A stretch of 56,078 nucleotides of DNA from Pseudomonadota bacterium. Lineage in GTDB: Bacteria; Myxococcota_A; Polyangia; Haliangiales; Haliangiaceae. The stretch spans positions 1 through 56,078 of the forward strand of contig JAEYYV010000309.1 of assembly GCA_023428295.1 (NCBI GenBank), given 5' to 3'. Below are positions 7,669 through 18,312 of the stretch, piece after piece; position 1 is the first letter of the stretch; the number at the start of each line of letters is the position of its first letter. The notes beneath the pieces were generated by a model, which was given only the letters and a program-made list of their open reading frames with translations, was not told the DNA's origin and did no database searches. A program made the position numbers and the translations under genes.

Positions 7669-8730
7669 TCACATTCGGTATCCGATGCCGACCATGAAGT
7701 CGATCGCGGTGATGCGTTCGACGTCCATGCGAAGACCTTCCTTGGCCGGGCTCAGGGAGTACGCGAACGGCATCACCGAGACGATCAGGTTCTGCGTGAC
7801 CGCGTAGTCCGCGGAGACGCCGAAGCGGAGGTGCAGCATGGTCAGCGCACCCGTCGTCTCCTGCATACCGGTGAACTGGCTGTTGCTCACGTTGCCGAAA
7901 AACAGGCCGCCGATGCCCACATCGGCGCGGAGGCCGAGCTTGGGGATCACGAGGTACGTCGCGCCGATGTTCGCGAACACCGCCGAGAGCGTCGCGGTCT
8001 TGCTCATCGTGCCGATCTGATACGGAACCGGCGTGAACGTGAACCCCGCGCCGAGATCGAGGACGAACTGATCGCTAAGAGCGAGCGGATAGCCCGCGAT
8101 GAGGCCGAACGTGGCCTGGACGGGCACCTCGATGTCGCCGGCGCCGATCTTCGCACCGCCACCGAAGGCACGCACGCTGATCAGGTGCGGGCGCTCGGTG
8201 GTCGTGCCCTTGACGATGCCACCCGCGTCGTCGTCTTCACCGTCGCCATCGTCGCCATCCCCGCCGTCACCACCACCCGCGACCTGCTGGCCGTTCGCGG
8301 GTGGGTTGGCGCCGGTCGCGGGATCCGTGCCGGGCGGCGACGTGCCGTCCGGTTGCTTTTGCTTGAGCGCTTCGGCCTGCTTCGCACAGACGTCGAGGTC
8401 TTTGATCCACCCTTCGATCTCGGCGCGCTTCTGCGGCGACAGCGGCTTCTTCTGATCGTTGTCTTTGAGCGAGAGGTAGCGCTTGTAGAAGAAGACGGCC
8501 TGACCGCAGTCCTTCGCGAGACGGTAGGACTGCGCCACGTTGTACAGGTACGCAGCCTTCTTGCTCTCGTTTGGCTCGAGCTCGAAGCCCTTCTTGAACG
8601 CTTCGACGGCGGGCAGGAAGTTGCCGAGGTTGTACTGGGTCTCGCCCTCTTTGTAGTAGTCGTCGGCGGTCTTTGGCTGCGCCATGGCCAACGCCGGAAT
8701 GAACAACGAGAGCAACGCTAGCTTCTTCAT
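7669..8730 (-). CDS. TPR-containing outer-membrane beta-barrel-like protein, 353 aa
   Basis: The start is ATG at 8730, giving the signal peptide MKKLALLSLFIPALAMAQ with GGAG seven bases upstream; an earlier in-frame start would spoil the signal. Residues 20-105 hold tetratricopeptide-like repeats (YYKEGETQYNLGNFLPAVEAFKKGFELEP). A Gly/Asp/Pro-rich linker (about 125-165) follows, then a beta-strand-rich C-terminal region of alternating residues ending in IGYRM, as in outer-membrane barrels. It probably sits in the outer membrane with the TPR part in the periplasm. It is 26 bases downstream of the kinase gene and likely in its operon. Confidence 0.75.
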   Translation of the reverse strand: MKKLALLSLFIPALAMAQPKTADDYYKEGETQYNLGNFLPAVEAFKKGFELEPNESKKAAYLYNVAQSYRLAKDCGQAVFFYKRYLSLKDNDQKKPLSPQKRAEIEGWIKDLDVCAKQAEALKQKQPDGTSPPGTDPATGANPPANGQQVAGGGDGGDGDDGDGEDDDAGGIVKGTTTERPHLISVRAFGGGAKIGAGDIEVPVQATFGLIAGYPLALSDQFVLDLGAGFTFTPVPYQIGTMSKTATLSAVFANIGATYLVIPKLGLRADVGIGGLFFGNVSNSQFTGMQETTGALTMLHLRFGVSADYAVTQNLIVSVMPFAYSLSPAKEGLRMDVERITAIDFMVGIGYRM

Positions 8731-8755
8731 GTGAGGCTCCGAACTCCGAACTAAG

Positions 8756-10462
<1,707 letters not shown>

Positions 10463-10527
10463 GCCGTCTCCGAGAGGCATTATCCTAGCCCATCCCTCGA
10501 TAGAAAGTCGCGACCACCACTCTTGAC

Positions 10528-11448
10528 ATGTCACGATTACTTTCGATGCGCTCGTTTCTGCACGCGGTCGTGTTCGCGGCCGCAACATGTGGGCTCGTCC
10601 TGCCGACGTGGGCCGACGACCTACCCGAGGTGAAATCCAAGTCCGCCGTCGTCATCGACGCAGAGACCGGTGCCGAGATCTTTGGCAAAGATGCCGACGA
10701 GATCCGGCCGATCGCGTCGACGACGAAGATCTTTGTCGCGATGGCGGTCCGCAAGAAGGGGATCGACCTGAACGGATGGACCGAGATCACGCGCACGGAC
10801 TCGCGCGCCGCCGCCGGTGGCTCCCGAACGCGCCTGGATATCGGAGAGAAGTTCAGAAACCACGACCTCCTTCGCGCCATGCTGATCTCGTCCGACAATC
10901 GCGCGCCGACGGCCTTGGGTCGCGCGGTCGGCTGGGAGCCTGACGAGCTCGTCAAAGCGATGAACAAGCTCGCGAAGGACCTCCACCTGAAGCGCACGAA
11001 GTTCACGGACACGTCGGGTCTACGCGGCAACGTGTCCACCGCGCGCGAGATGGCGATCGCGCTTCGCGCCGCCCTCGAGGACGACGTGCTCCGCGCGATC
11101 ATGCACACCGATTGGGTCGAGGTCGTCGCCAAGGACGGCTATCCCAAGATCGGCTATGGCAACACCAACCAGCCGCTCGTGGTGAAGAAGCACGAGGTCG
11201 TCGGCGGCAAGACCGGCTACACCAAGCCGGCGGGATACTGCTTCATCACCGGCGCGAAGTTCGACGGGCGCGAAGTCGTGATGGCGTTTCTCGGCGCGAA
11301 CGAGAAGCTCACGCGCTTTGGCGACTTCAATCGCGTGGCAGCGTGGCTCGAACGCGGAGCACCCGGCTCGAAGATCGTCACGAAGCGACCGAAGCGCTCG
11401 CCGCCGAAGCTCGACGTGGAAGTGCGCGGGCGCGTGGCTGCACCGTAA
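10528..11448 (+). CDS. D-alanyl-D-alanine carboxypeptidase, peptidase S11 family, 306 aa
   Basis: The penicillin-binding motifs are in order: ASTTK (SxxK, catalytic Ser and Lys), SSDN (SxN) and GGKTGYT (KTG). After the N-terminal MSRLLSMRSFLHAVVFAAATCGLVLPTWADD signal region the protein is exported. It would trim the terminal D-Ala from peptidoglycan pentapeptides in the periplasm. The C-terminal end is short and basic, with no obvious membrane anchor helix. ATG at 10528 is used; ATG at 10546 is an alternative, and neither has a good ribosome site. It is divergent from the kinase gene. Confidence 0.88.
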   Translation: MSRLLSMRSFLHAVVFAAATCGLVLPTWADDLPEVKSKSAVVIDAETGAEIFGKDADEIRPIASTTKIFVAMAVRKKGIDLNGWTEITRTDSRAAAGGSRTRLDIGEKFRNHDLLRAMLISSDNRAPTALGRAVGWEPDELVKAMNKLAKDLHLKRTKFTDTSGLRGNVSTAREMAIALRAALEDDVLRAIMHTDWVEVVAKDGYPKIGYGNTNQPLVVKKHEVVGGKTGYTKPAGYCFITGAKFDGREVVMAFLGANEKLTRFGDFNRVAAWLERGAPGSKIVTKRPKRSPPKLDVEVRGRVAAP

Positions 11449-11457
11449 CCCCAACAT

Positions 11458-11501
11458 CCCAGCGAGCTCGGTTGGTCGGATCGACACGACCGAGCTCTGG
11501 G
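11458..11501. terminator. Bidirectional stem-loop between convergent genes
   Basis: Perfect 9-base arms GAGCTCGGT (11464-11472) and ACCGAGCTC (11489-11497) enclose a 16-base loop, and outer CCC/GGG bases extend the stem past a bulge. The structure fills the gap between the convergent stops at 11448 and 11502, so it can serve both strands. No T-tract follows. Confidence 0.55.
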
Positions 11502-12026
11502 TTAGTGTCGGAGATCGATCTCGCCGACGTCTGACGCGTTCGTGTCGATCGGCTCTCCGCGCAGCCGCGCCTTGACCGCGCGCCACAGAAACGACAGGCC
11601 GTGGGCGAGCGACGTATCCCAGTACGTCGCGTGCGTCGGCTCGATCACGATGATCGCGATCGAGGGTGACGAGCGGCCCTCGGGGTACCAGATGCGCCAG
11701 CTCTCCGTCCACAGCTGATCGATGATCGCGCGATCCTGCGTGAGCTTCGCGAGTCCTTCGACGACGACGATGCCCTTGCCCGTCTGCACGCTGACCGACA
11801 CGTGCGGATCGGCCGCGATCTCGATCGCCTTGGTCGAGCCGATCGCGGTGGTCAGGTAGAGCGTTCCGTCATCGTCGCGATCGACGAGCGCCATCGGTCG
11901 CGCTGCGATGCCGCCGGTCTCGGCGAACGTGTTCAGCACGACGGTATCGGCGCCTTGCAGGATCTCGAGCAGCTTCGAGAGATGCTCGGCGCGGCTGCGA
12001 TCATTGCGTTCGATCATGGTGCCCAT
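11502..12026 (-). CDS. Pyridoxamine 5'-phosphate oxidase-like FMN-binding protein, 174 aa
   Basis: The sequence resembles the general stress protein 26 branch of the split-barrel flavin family: a GIAARPMALVDRDDDGTLYLTT core with alternating strands, then STKAIEIAADPHVSVSVQ and a C-terminal W-rich segment (WTESWRIWYPEG). Members bind FMN or F420 in the cytoplasm and many have no proven reaction. ATG at 12026 or 12017 could start it; neither has a strong ribosome site. Only 47 bases separate it from the divergent TldD-like gene at 12074. Confidence 0.75.
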   Translation of the reverse strand: MGTMIERNDRSRAEHLSKLLEILQGADTVVLNTFAETGGIAARPMALVDRDDDGTLYLTTAIGSTKAIEIAADPHVSVSVQTGKGIVVVEGLAKLTQDRAIIDQLWTESWRIWYPEGRSSPSIAIIVIEPTHATYWDTSLAHGLSFLWRAVKARLRGEPIDTNASDVGEIDLRH

Positions 12027-12073
12027 GTCCCGATGGGCTGCAACGCACGTGCCTTCGGTCGTATGCTGAGCGC

Positions 12074-13498
12074 GTGAGTTGGGACCGGCGAGAGTTTCTC
12101 GCAGCACTCGGCGTCGGCTCGGCATCGTCGCTGATGTTCGCGTTCGGATGCGGCCGCCCCGCTGCGCCGCGCGCGCCCGCGCAGCGTGTCGCCGATGTCC
12201 GCGGGTGGCTGCGCGATGCCGTCGGCAAGCTCGCCGCGGTGTCGACGTACAGCGCCGTGCACGCCCTCGCGGTGACGCGCTCCCGCACGACCGCCGCCAT
12301 GGACGTCCTCGGCATCGGCGTGGCGAGAGGGCGGCGCGATGGCGTGGTGCTCTCGGTGCGCGACGCGAAGGGAACCTGGCGGGAGCACGTGACGGCGGAC
12401 CTGAGCCAGCGCGGGATCGACACGGCGGTGCGTATGCTCGGCGGGGCACGCACCGCGAAGAAGTTGGATCTGCCGGTGCCGCCGCCACCACTCGAGCTGC
12501 GTGACATCGACGAGCAGGAGCTGAAGAACCGCGTCGGAGCCACGCAGCGCGGCGATCTCTCGGCGATGTCGAGCCGCATCGTGTACGCCGCGGCGCTGAT
12601 CGACATCGACGATGTCGACGTGTGGTCCGTCTCCACGGCGCACGATCGCCAGTACCGCACGCGGCGGATCCGCAATCGCGCGACGCGTGCTGCGTGGGCC
12701 GGCACGCGCCCGCAGATCGACGAGGTCGAGAGCGGTTGGGTCGGTAACCTTCGCGACACGGCGGGTCTCACCGACGACGACGTGACCGGTGCGACGATGA
12801 AGGCGCTGCAGCAGCTGACGCCCGGGCAGCCGACCGACGGGGAAGCGAACGTCGTGCTCGAGCCCGGCGTCGTCGCGAACATCATCGATGTCGCCGTGCG
12901 CGGCTTGCTCACGACGTCGGCAGCGCGGCGCCCGGAGGTGGCAGCGCGCATCGGGGCCGGCGCGACGCTCTCGCCGCTGCTCTCGCTCGTCGACGATCCG
13001 CTGCTGCCGGGCTCGTATGGTGGCTTCGCGTTCGACGACGAAGGTGCGCTCGCCACGCGCGTTCCGCTCCTCGAGGCGGGAAAGGTCGTCGGCCAGCTCG
13101 CGCGCGGGCTGCGGCCCGGGCACGTGGGCTCGCTCGAGGTGTCACCGTCGAACCTCGTGCTCTCGCCCGGTACGGACGCGCGAACGCAGCTCCTGTCCGA
13201 CGGCTGGTTGCTCGAGGGTCGCGTCTCCGTCGCGTACGATCCTGCGAGCGATCGCGTTGTGCTCACCGTAGCGCGCGCACGTGAGCTGAAGAACGGCAGT
13301 GACACGGGGCGCGTGTTCGCGAACGTCGAGCTCGCTGGCGAGCTGGCGCCGTTGCTCGCGCGCGTCGATGGCATCGCGTCCGACACGCGCACGACGATCC
13401 TGCGCGACGAGATCGGCGGTGAGCCGCGGTGGCGAACGATCAGCGCGCCGTGGGTGCGCACGCGTGGCTTCGTGCGCGCGGGGCGAGGCATCGCGTGA
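12074..13498 (+). CDS. Exported TldD-like protein without zinc motif, 474 aa
   Basis: The C-terminal half carries the TldD family core: YGGFAFDDEGALATRVPLLE followed by a conserved small-residue tail. The region aligned with HExxxH reads EPGVVANIIDVAVRGLL, so the metal site is lost. The N-terminus DRREFLAALGVGSASSLMFAFGC has a twin-arginine motif and a Cys that could be lipidated, so export by Tat is likely. GTG at 12074 is the start. It is joined by a 4-base GTGA overlap to a second family member. The pair is separate from the longer, catalytic pair at 1325-4992. Confidence 0.75.
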   Translation: MSWDRREFLAALGVGSASSLMFAFGCGRPAAPRAPAQRVADVRGWLRDAVGKLAAVSTYSAVHALAVTRSRTTAAMDVLGIGVARGRRDGVVLSVRDAKGTWREHVTADLSQRGIDTAVRMLGGARTAKKLDLPVPPPPLELRDIDEQELKNRVGATQRGDLSAMSSRIVYAAALIDIDDVDVWSVSTAHDRQYRTRRIRNRATRAAWAGTRPQIDEVESGWVGNLRDTAGLTDDDVTGATMKALQQLTPGQPTDGEANVVLEPGVVANIIDVAVRGLLTTSAARRPEVAARIGAGATLSPLLSLVDDPLLPGSYGGFAFDDEGALATRVPLLEAGKVVGQLARGLRPGHVGSLEVSPSNLVLSPGTDARTQLLSDGWLLEGRVSVAYDPASDRVVLTVARARELKNGSDTGRVFANVELAGELAPLLARVDGIASDTRTTILRDEIGGEPRWRTISAPWVRTRGFVRAGRGIA

Positions 13499-14754
13499 TC
13501 TCGCGTCGCGCACTCGTCTCGGCGCTCGAGAGCCGACGCGTCACCGACTGGGTCGTCGTCGAGCGCGATCAAGAGCTCGCGCTCGCCACCGACACGCGAC
13601 GACGCACCGACGATCGAACGAGCTGGATCGTCGTCGTGCATCAAGACGTCCCGCGCGGGCGCGGCTCGGCGCGTCTCGAGATCGGTGCGCTCGATGGCGA
13701 CGCGCGCGAGCTCGTGGATCAAGCGCTGGCACTCGCGCTCTCGACGATCGGTCCACCGTGGCGCTCCACGCTGCCGGCCGCTCCCGCGAAGGTCGACGTC
13801 GCAGATCCGGCGATGACGAAGGCGTCCCTCGATGACACCGCGGTCAAGCTCCTCGCCGCCCTGCCCCGTCCCGCCGACGCCACGGTCAGCGGCGAGATCG
13901 AGCTGCTTCGCGAGCGCGTGACCGTGCAGACGCGGCAAGGTCTGCGCACGGGTTGGACGGCAACGCATGTTCGGGCCTCGGCGCTCGTCGCGGTGGGCTC
14001 CAACAGCCTCGAGCTCGTGCGCGACGCGCGTCGCGTCGCGGATCTCGATCTCGCGCAGGCAGTTCCGCTCGCCGTCGCGGATCTCGCGATGCTCGGCGCG
14101 GCGAGCCCACCCCAGCCCGGACCGTGCTCGCTGATCCTGCGCGGCGATGCGCTGCTGCACGGAGGCGAGCTCGGCGTGTGGTCGGTGTTCGCTACCAACG
14201 CGGCCGCCGAGCTCGAGCGGCAAGGCCTCGTGCGCTATCGATCCGGAGCGCCGATCGTGCCGGGAGCCGATCAGATCGACGAGCCGCTCAGCGTCACGTC
14301 CGACGGCGCGCTCGAGTTCGCGACCCTGTCCTCGCCGCTCGGCGACGAAGGCGACGCCGTGCGCCGCTTCCCGCTCGTCGAGCGCGGCATCGCATCGGGT
14401 CTCGGGCTGTCGATGCGTGAAGCCGCGCGCCGCCAGACCGAGCCCAACGGGGGCGTGCGCAACCTCGTCGTCGCTTCGGGCACGTGGGGCGAGACGATTC
14501 CGCCGGGTCGGTCCCTCGACGTGCGCCGCCTGCGATCACTGTCGATCGATCCATATACCGGCGACGCCTCTCTCGAGATCGCGCTCGCCATCGATCGCGA
14601 TGGTGGTGGCGAGCGAGTGATCACGGGTGGCTTGGTGCGCATCGATCTCGTCGCGGCCCTCGCTCGCGCTCGCCGCAGCTCGACGCCGCTGCGCCGCGGC
14701 GCCTACCTCGGCCCCCGGTCGATCCTGATCGCCGACGCCGAGGTTCTAGTATGA
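13495..14754 (+). CDS. TldE/PmbA-like protein, 419 aa
   Basis: The C-terminal half has the family pattern PLSVTSDGALEFATLSSPLGDEGDAVRRFPLVERGIASG and DPYTGDASLEIALAI. No HExxxH is present. GTG at 13495 is chosen because it overlaps the preceding stop (TGA at 13496-13498); earlier in-frame codons lie in the upstream gene. No signal peptide is seen at this start, unlike its partner, so either the pair meets by co-export through the Tat partner or the start is further upstream. Very Arg/Asp-rich composition is typical of the genome. Confidence 0.7.
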   Translation: MISRRALVSALESRRVTDWVVVERDQELALATDTRRRTDDRTSWIVVVHQDVPRGRGSARLEIGALDGDARELVDQALALALSTIGPPWRSTLPAAPAKVDVADPAMTKASLDDTAVKLLAALPRPADATVSGEIELLRERVTVQTRQGLRTGWTATHVRASALVAVGSNSLELVRDARRVADLDLAQAVPLAVADLAMLGAASPPQPGPCSLILRGDALLHGGELGVWSVFATNAAAELERQGLVRYRSGAPIVPGADQIDEPLSVTSDGALEFATLSSPLGDEGDAVRRFPLVERGIASGLGLSMREAARRQTEPNGGVRNLVVASGTWGETIPPGRSLDVRRLRSLSIDPYTGDASLEIALAIDRDGGGERVITGGLVRIDLVAALARARRSSTPLRRGAYLGPRSILIADAEVLV

Positions 14755-14764
14755 TCGCGTCTCG

Positions 14765-15568
14765 ATGATCTTCTTCATCATCATCTACGGCACCTACGGC
14801 ATCACCTACTCCAAAGGCGAGCCCGGTCAGTTCCACTGTCCACAGTGCGCCGTGACACAAGCGTATCGCCACCGCCGAGTACGCCGCTTCTTCCACATCT
14901 TCTTCATCCCGCTCATCCCGCTGAACCTCGCGGGCGAGTACGTCGAGTGTGGCCAGTGCAAGGGCACCTACAAGCTCGAGGTGCTCGCGATGATGAAGGG
15001 CATCGCCGCAGGAACCCAACAAGCGAGCCAGGTGCTCCCGCTCTCCGAGGGTCAGCGCGCCGTGCGTCGCATCCTCGCGATGATGCTCCTCGCCGACGGA
15101 CGCGTCGAAGAATCCGAGCTGACCGCCATCATCGAGTTCCTCCGCTACGCCGAGCGTCGCGATGTCACGCGCGACGAGGTGCTCGCCGAGGTCGAAGCCG
15201 CTCGTCACCAGCCCGCCGATATCGAGACGTATTGCCGCCAGGTGATGGGCTTCCTCAACGAGCAGGGCAAAGCCGACGTGCTCAAAGCGGCGCACGTCAT
15301 CGCGAACGCCGACGGGCACGTCGATCCGGCAGAGCAGCACATGCTCGAACGCATGGGTGTCGCGCTCGGCATGCGCCCACAGCAAGTGTCCTCGCACCTG
15401 GCACAGCCGCAGCAGATTCCTCCTCCGCCGCAGCAGTTCGCGCAGCAGCAGCAACAACAGCAGCAGCAGCGCGCGCCGTTCTGCCCGACGTGCGGTGCGC
15501 CTGGCCGCTGGATCGCCGAGCACAACACGTGGGGCTGCGATCACTGCCGGGCGGCCATCCCCCGCTAG
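14765..15568 (+). CDS. Zinc-ribbon / TerB-like protein with polyglutamine linker, 267 aa
   Basis: A hydrophobic start (MIFFIIIYGTYGITYS) and an N-terminal zinc ribbon (FHCPQCA ... YVECGQCKGTYKLEVL) are followed by a TerB-like helical domain (about 95-195: RRILAMMLLADGRVEESELTAI ... AAHVIANADGHVDPAEQHML), which resembles tellurite-resistance TerB folds with acidic loops. Then come a nine-residue glutamine run and a second C-terminal zinc ribbon (FCPTCGAPG ... WGCDHC). Function is not established; TerB-like domains are linked to metal sensing and stress at membranes. The start lies 10 bases after the TldE-like stop. Confidence 0.75.
   Translation: MIFFIIIYGTYGITYSKGEPGQFHCPQCAVTQAYRHRRVRRFFHIFFIPLIPLNLAGEYVECGQCKGTYKLEVLAMMKGIAAGTQQASQVLPLSEGQRAVRRILAMMLLADGRVEESELTAIIEFLRYAERRDVTRDEVLAEVEAARHQPADIETYCRQVMGFLNEQGKADVLKAAHVIANADGHVDPAEQHMLERMGVALGMRPQQVSSHLAQPQQIPPPPQQFAQQQQQQQQQRAPFCPTCGAPGRWIAEHNTWGCDHCRAAIPR
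15442..15468 (+). repeat. CAG/CAA trinucleotide repeat encoding nine glutamines
   Basis: Nine in-frame CAG/CAA codons lie in the linker between the TerB-like domain and the C-terminal zinc ribbon. Tracts of this kind can change length by slippage, in steps that preserve the frame. Confidence 0.8.
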
Positions 15569-15625
15569 GGGGTCCCTTCTCCAGCTCGCGTCGACGCTCG
15601 TGAAGGAAGGGGGTACGCTTGGCGC

Positions 15626-15901
15626 ATGAGAGCCCTCCTCGTCGCCTTACTACTCACTGCGTGCGGAGGCCCGAGCCGGAACCAGCTGGCCGAGACACCG
15701 ACCGCAAAAACGCCTCGCACGCAGAGCCTCGCGCCGCCTGCCAACGACAACGACAAGGATCGTTACAAGGTGAACGAGAGCTTCGAAGATCAGCGCGATG
15801 CCAAGCAGGCCTATGGCGAAGCCGGTGCCGAGAGCAACGCGCCGCCGCCGGCGCCGCTGCCACAGGAAGGCTCCGGCTCGGCGGCACCGAAGAAGAACTG
15901 A
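15626..15901 (+). CDS. Small lipoprotein, 91 aa
   Basis: The N-terminus MRALLVALLLTACGG is a clear lipoprotein signal with lipobox LTAC. The mature part is polar and probably disordered, rich in Pro, Ala, Asp and Glu, ending PPPAPLPQEGSGSAAPKKN. No domain is recognised. It sits between the TerB-like gene and a larger secreted lipoprotein on the same strand. Confidence 0.6.
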   Translation: MRALLVALLLTACGGPSRNQLAETPTAKTPRTQSLAPPANDNDKDRYKVNESFEDQRDAKQAYGEAGAESNAPPPAPLPQEGSGSAAPKKN

Positions 15902-16055
15902 GCGAGTACATGTACGTGCGACAGCTTGCGCGACCGTCGCTGCGCGAATTGCCCAAGACTTGAACAACGAGCGTCGTGCACGATCGCCAAGTGCAGACAG
16001 ACGTTTGCGGCGAGCGAAACGCACCGATGGTGCACGACCTGCACTGCGTTGGCGC

Positions 16056-17189
16056 ATGCGCAGCTTTCTCGTTGGTGTGAGTCTGTTCGCGACGACTGCT
16101 TGCCAAGAACCGCGGCCCGAGCCGACCGAGCTCGCGCAAGGCGCGACCATTCTCGAGACCACGGAGATGTCTCTCGCCGCCGCGTTCCGCAAGAACGACG
16201 TCGTTATCTATATGGAGGCGCTGCGCGGAGCCCCCACGCCCGACCAGTTCCAGGGCGATGGCGTCTCGCCGCAGTTCGAGATGGACGTTCGCTTCATCGC
16301 GGATAACGGACGCGTCTTCTACTCGCGGCGTGGCGGTGACGCGTTCATCGATCCGACGTGGGCCGACGATCTCCAGGTGCAAGCGGAGCTGCCCGCGTCG
16401 CGCGAATCGAATCGGCTGATGTTCGAGATGGCGGATGAGGCGGCCGCGGCGCTCGCTGACATGCAGCTCGCCAGCACGCCGGAGCTCGACACGATCGTCG
16501 CGATCGGTCGGCAAGCGCCGAGCACGTTCGACGCGATGGTCGAAGCGCGCATCGATCGCGGGCTCGCCATGACCGACGTCGAGTACGGCAAGTCGACCGG
16601 GCCCGAGGCTCCCGACGTCGATGTTCCTCCCGGCTACTACTACCTCGCGCTGCACGCCGATGATCTCGAGGGCTCGCCCGCCGGCTACCACAGCGCGACG
16701 CGCCTCTATCGCTGGGACGGCTACTGGGCCGTCGCGAACGACTTCTGCAACCACGGTCGCTGCCCCAACGAGAACGGCATGCCGCAACGCGGATGGGTGC
16801 AAGCGGGCGATGGCTACAAGCCGTGGTTCCGCATCAACGCGTGCAACACCGGCTACAAGCTCTACTCCGATAACGGTGGCCACAACTGCCACGACGACTC
16901 GCGCCTCCAGATGGCGAGCGTCATGTTCGGCCACAACCGCCAGGCAGATCCGGGCTGGTCGTACTGGTGCAACGGCCAAGACGACAGCTCCGATATCAGC
17001 GTGAACATCTGGGGCTGGGAGACCGACAACAGCGGCTATCCCGAAACGACGACGAGCGCGAAGAAGGGCTACACGCACGCGCACATGTGCCGGAACCAGA
17101 ACATCCGCGGCTGGAACAGCCGTGCGAACTGCGGCTGCGACAACGCGTGTACGGATCGCGGCGACTGCTGCGTCGACGCCCCGTGGTGA
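16056..17189 (+). CDS. Secreted lipoprotein with somatomedin-B-like Cys-rich C-terminus, 377 aa
   Basis: ATG at 16056 gives MRSFLVGVSLFATTACQEP, a lipoprotein signal; upstream in-frame codons encode Arg-rich nonsense. The middle (about 180-340) is rich in Tyr, Trp, Gly and Cys with several paired cysteines (FCNHGRCPNENG, NACNTGYKLYSDNGGHNC). The C-terminus NCGCDNACTDRGDCCVDAPW follows the CxCDxxCxxxGDCCxD spacing of somatomedin-B domains, which are eukaryote-like extracellular modules. It is probably a surface or secreted binding protein. Its 3' end overlaps the tail of the convergent protease gene by 194 bases. Confidence 0.75.
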   Translation: MRSFLVGVSLFATTACQEPRPEPTELAQGATILETTEMSLAAAFRKNDVVIYMEALRGAPTPDQFQGDGVSPQFEMDVRFIADNGRVFYSRRGGDAFIDPTWADDLQVQAELPASRESNRLMFEMADEAAAALADMQLASTPELDTIVAIGRQAPSTFDAMVEARIDRGLAMTDVEYGKSTGPEAPDVDVPPGYYYLALHADDLEGSPAGYHSATRLYRWDGYWAVANDFCNHGRCPNENGMPQRGWVQAGDGYKPWFRINACNTGYKLYSDNGGHNCHDDSRLQMASVMFGHNRQADPGWSYWCNGQDDSSDISVNIWGWETDNSGYPETTTSAKKGYTHAHMCRNQNIRGWNSRANCGCDNACTDRGDCCVDAPW

Positions 17190-18312
17190 CATAGAGACCG
17201 AGCGCGAACAGGAGCGCGCCTGCGCCGCTGTGTCCGCTCGCGTCGCAGCACCCGCCCTCGTCGGGAATCGGCGTGCAGAAGAAGTCGACGCCGCCGCGAT
17301 GAGCGCACTCGAAGCCATCGGGGCAATCACCGCGCCCACTCACGCAGCGCACGCTGCAGTACCCGTCGTCGGTGCACTCGCCGCGTATGCACTCGTCGTC
17401 GGCCTCGCATGTAGCGCCGATCGCGCCGGGCGTGGGCTCGCGATAGCGACACGTGTTTGCGCTGCAGTCCATCGCGTCGGGGCAGTCACTGTCGCGCGCG
17501 CACACGTCGCTGCAATAGCGCGAGAGCGGCTCGTCGCTGGCGACGACACACGAGTTGCTCGTGCAGTGCGCGTCGTACGAGCAGCGCTCTCCCACCGCGC
17601 GCGTTCCCGGTGCGGTCGCGATGACGTACGGCGCGATGAAGTCCGCGAGGTGCGCGTCGACACGCGTAGCCTTGCCGTTCGCAGCGCAGCTCGCATCGCC
17701 GCGGCTGATGACGGCCACGATGGTCTCGCCCGCGAATGCAGGTCCACCCGAGTCGCCGGTGCACGGCAGCGATGGATCCGCCGCGAGCACGATCGCCGTG
17801 GCGCTCGAGCTCGCCACGCTCGTCGTTCCGGTCCGCTTGCGCGTGGCGTCGTTGGCCCCTCCCGCGGTGTCGCCGAAGCCCACGATGCGCAGCTGCCCCG
17901 CCGGTGCGATCGATGACATCGCGACGGGCGGTGCGAGTGCCGCGTCGGCGAGCAGCACGAGCGCGAGGTCGTGCGACTCGGTGGCGTCGAACGCGGGATG
18001 TGCGATCGCCTCGACGACCTCGATCGCGGTGGTTGTGCCCAGCTCGTTGCCGAACAGCACGCGAAACGCCGATGGCTCGACGTGCACACCACAGTGCGCG
18101 GCCGTCAGCACGACGCGCTCGGCGATCACCGTGCCGCTACAGCGCAGCGTTCCGTCGGTGCGCACGATGGCCACGACGGCGGGATCCGCATCGGTGGCGA
18201 TGCCCTGCGTGATCGCGACGAGCGGGATCCACCACACGTCAGAAGATCGGTGGAGGTGGAACGAAGCCCTGCACCGTGACGACAAGCCTGCGCATGTCTC
18301 CGACGGTATCAC
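16996..18312 (-). CDS. Trypsin-like serine protease with MYXO-CTERM-like tail
   Basis: The S1 catalytic triad is intact: LTAAHC (His), SHDLALVLL (Asp), and CTGDSGGPAF (Ser). After the protease (about 40-250) comes a Cys-rich segment with repeated CxxDxxC patterns, then GGCCDASGHSGAGALLFALGLYVTTGRRRSSRR, which matches the form of MYXO-CTERM surface-sorting tails (Gly-Cys, hydrophobic helix, Arg cluster). Such tails normally end at the Arg cluster (about 17158), but the frame runs 53 residues further, antisense to the convergent lipoprotein gene. The start is uncertain: ATG 18312, or GTG 18237 with a short hydrophobic leader. Confidence 0.75.
   Translation of the reverse strand: MIPSETCAGLSSRCRASFHLHRSSDVWWIPLVAITQGIATDADPAVVAIVRTDGTLRCSGTVIAERVVLTAAHCGVHVEPSAFRVLFGNELGTTTAIEVVEAIAHPAFDATESHDLALVLLADAALAPPVAMSSIAPAGQLRIVGFGDTAGGANDATRKRTGTTSVASSSATAIVLAADPSLPCTGDSGGPAFAGETIVAVISRGDASCAANGKATRVDAHLADFIAPYVIATAPGTRAVGERCSYDAHCTSNSCVVASDEPLSRYCSDVCARDSDCPDAMDCSANTCRYREPTPGAIGATCEADDECIRGECTDDGYCSVRCVSGRGDCPDGFECAHRGGVDFFCTPIPDEGGCCDASGHSGAGALLFALGLYVTTGRRRSSRRDPYTRCRSRSSHGCSSRGCSGSGTCARACSPSSRSSSFRDSRCCRSPSPRCSR

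Noticed and set aside
12001..14223. Minus-strand 740-aa frame across the second TldD pair
   Set aside because: It opposes two genes with coherent TldD-family motifs, and its translation is an Arg/Ser-rich shadow.
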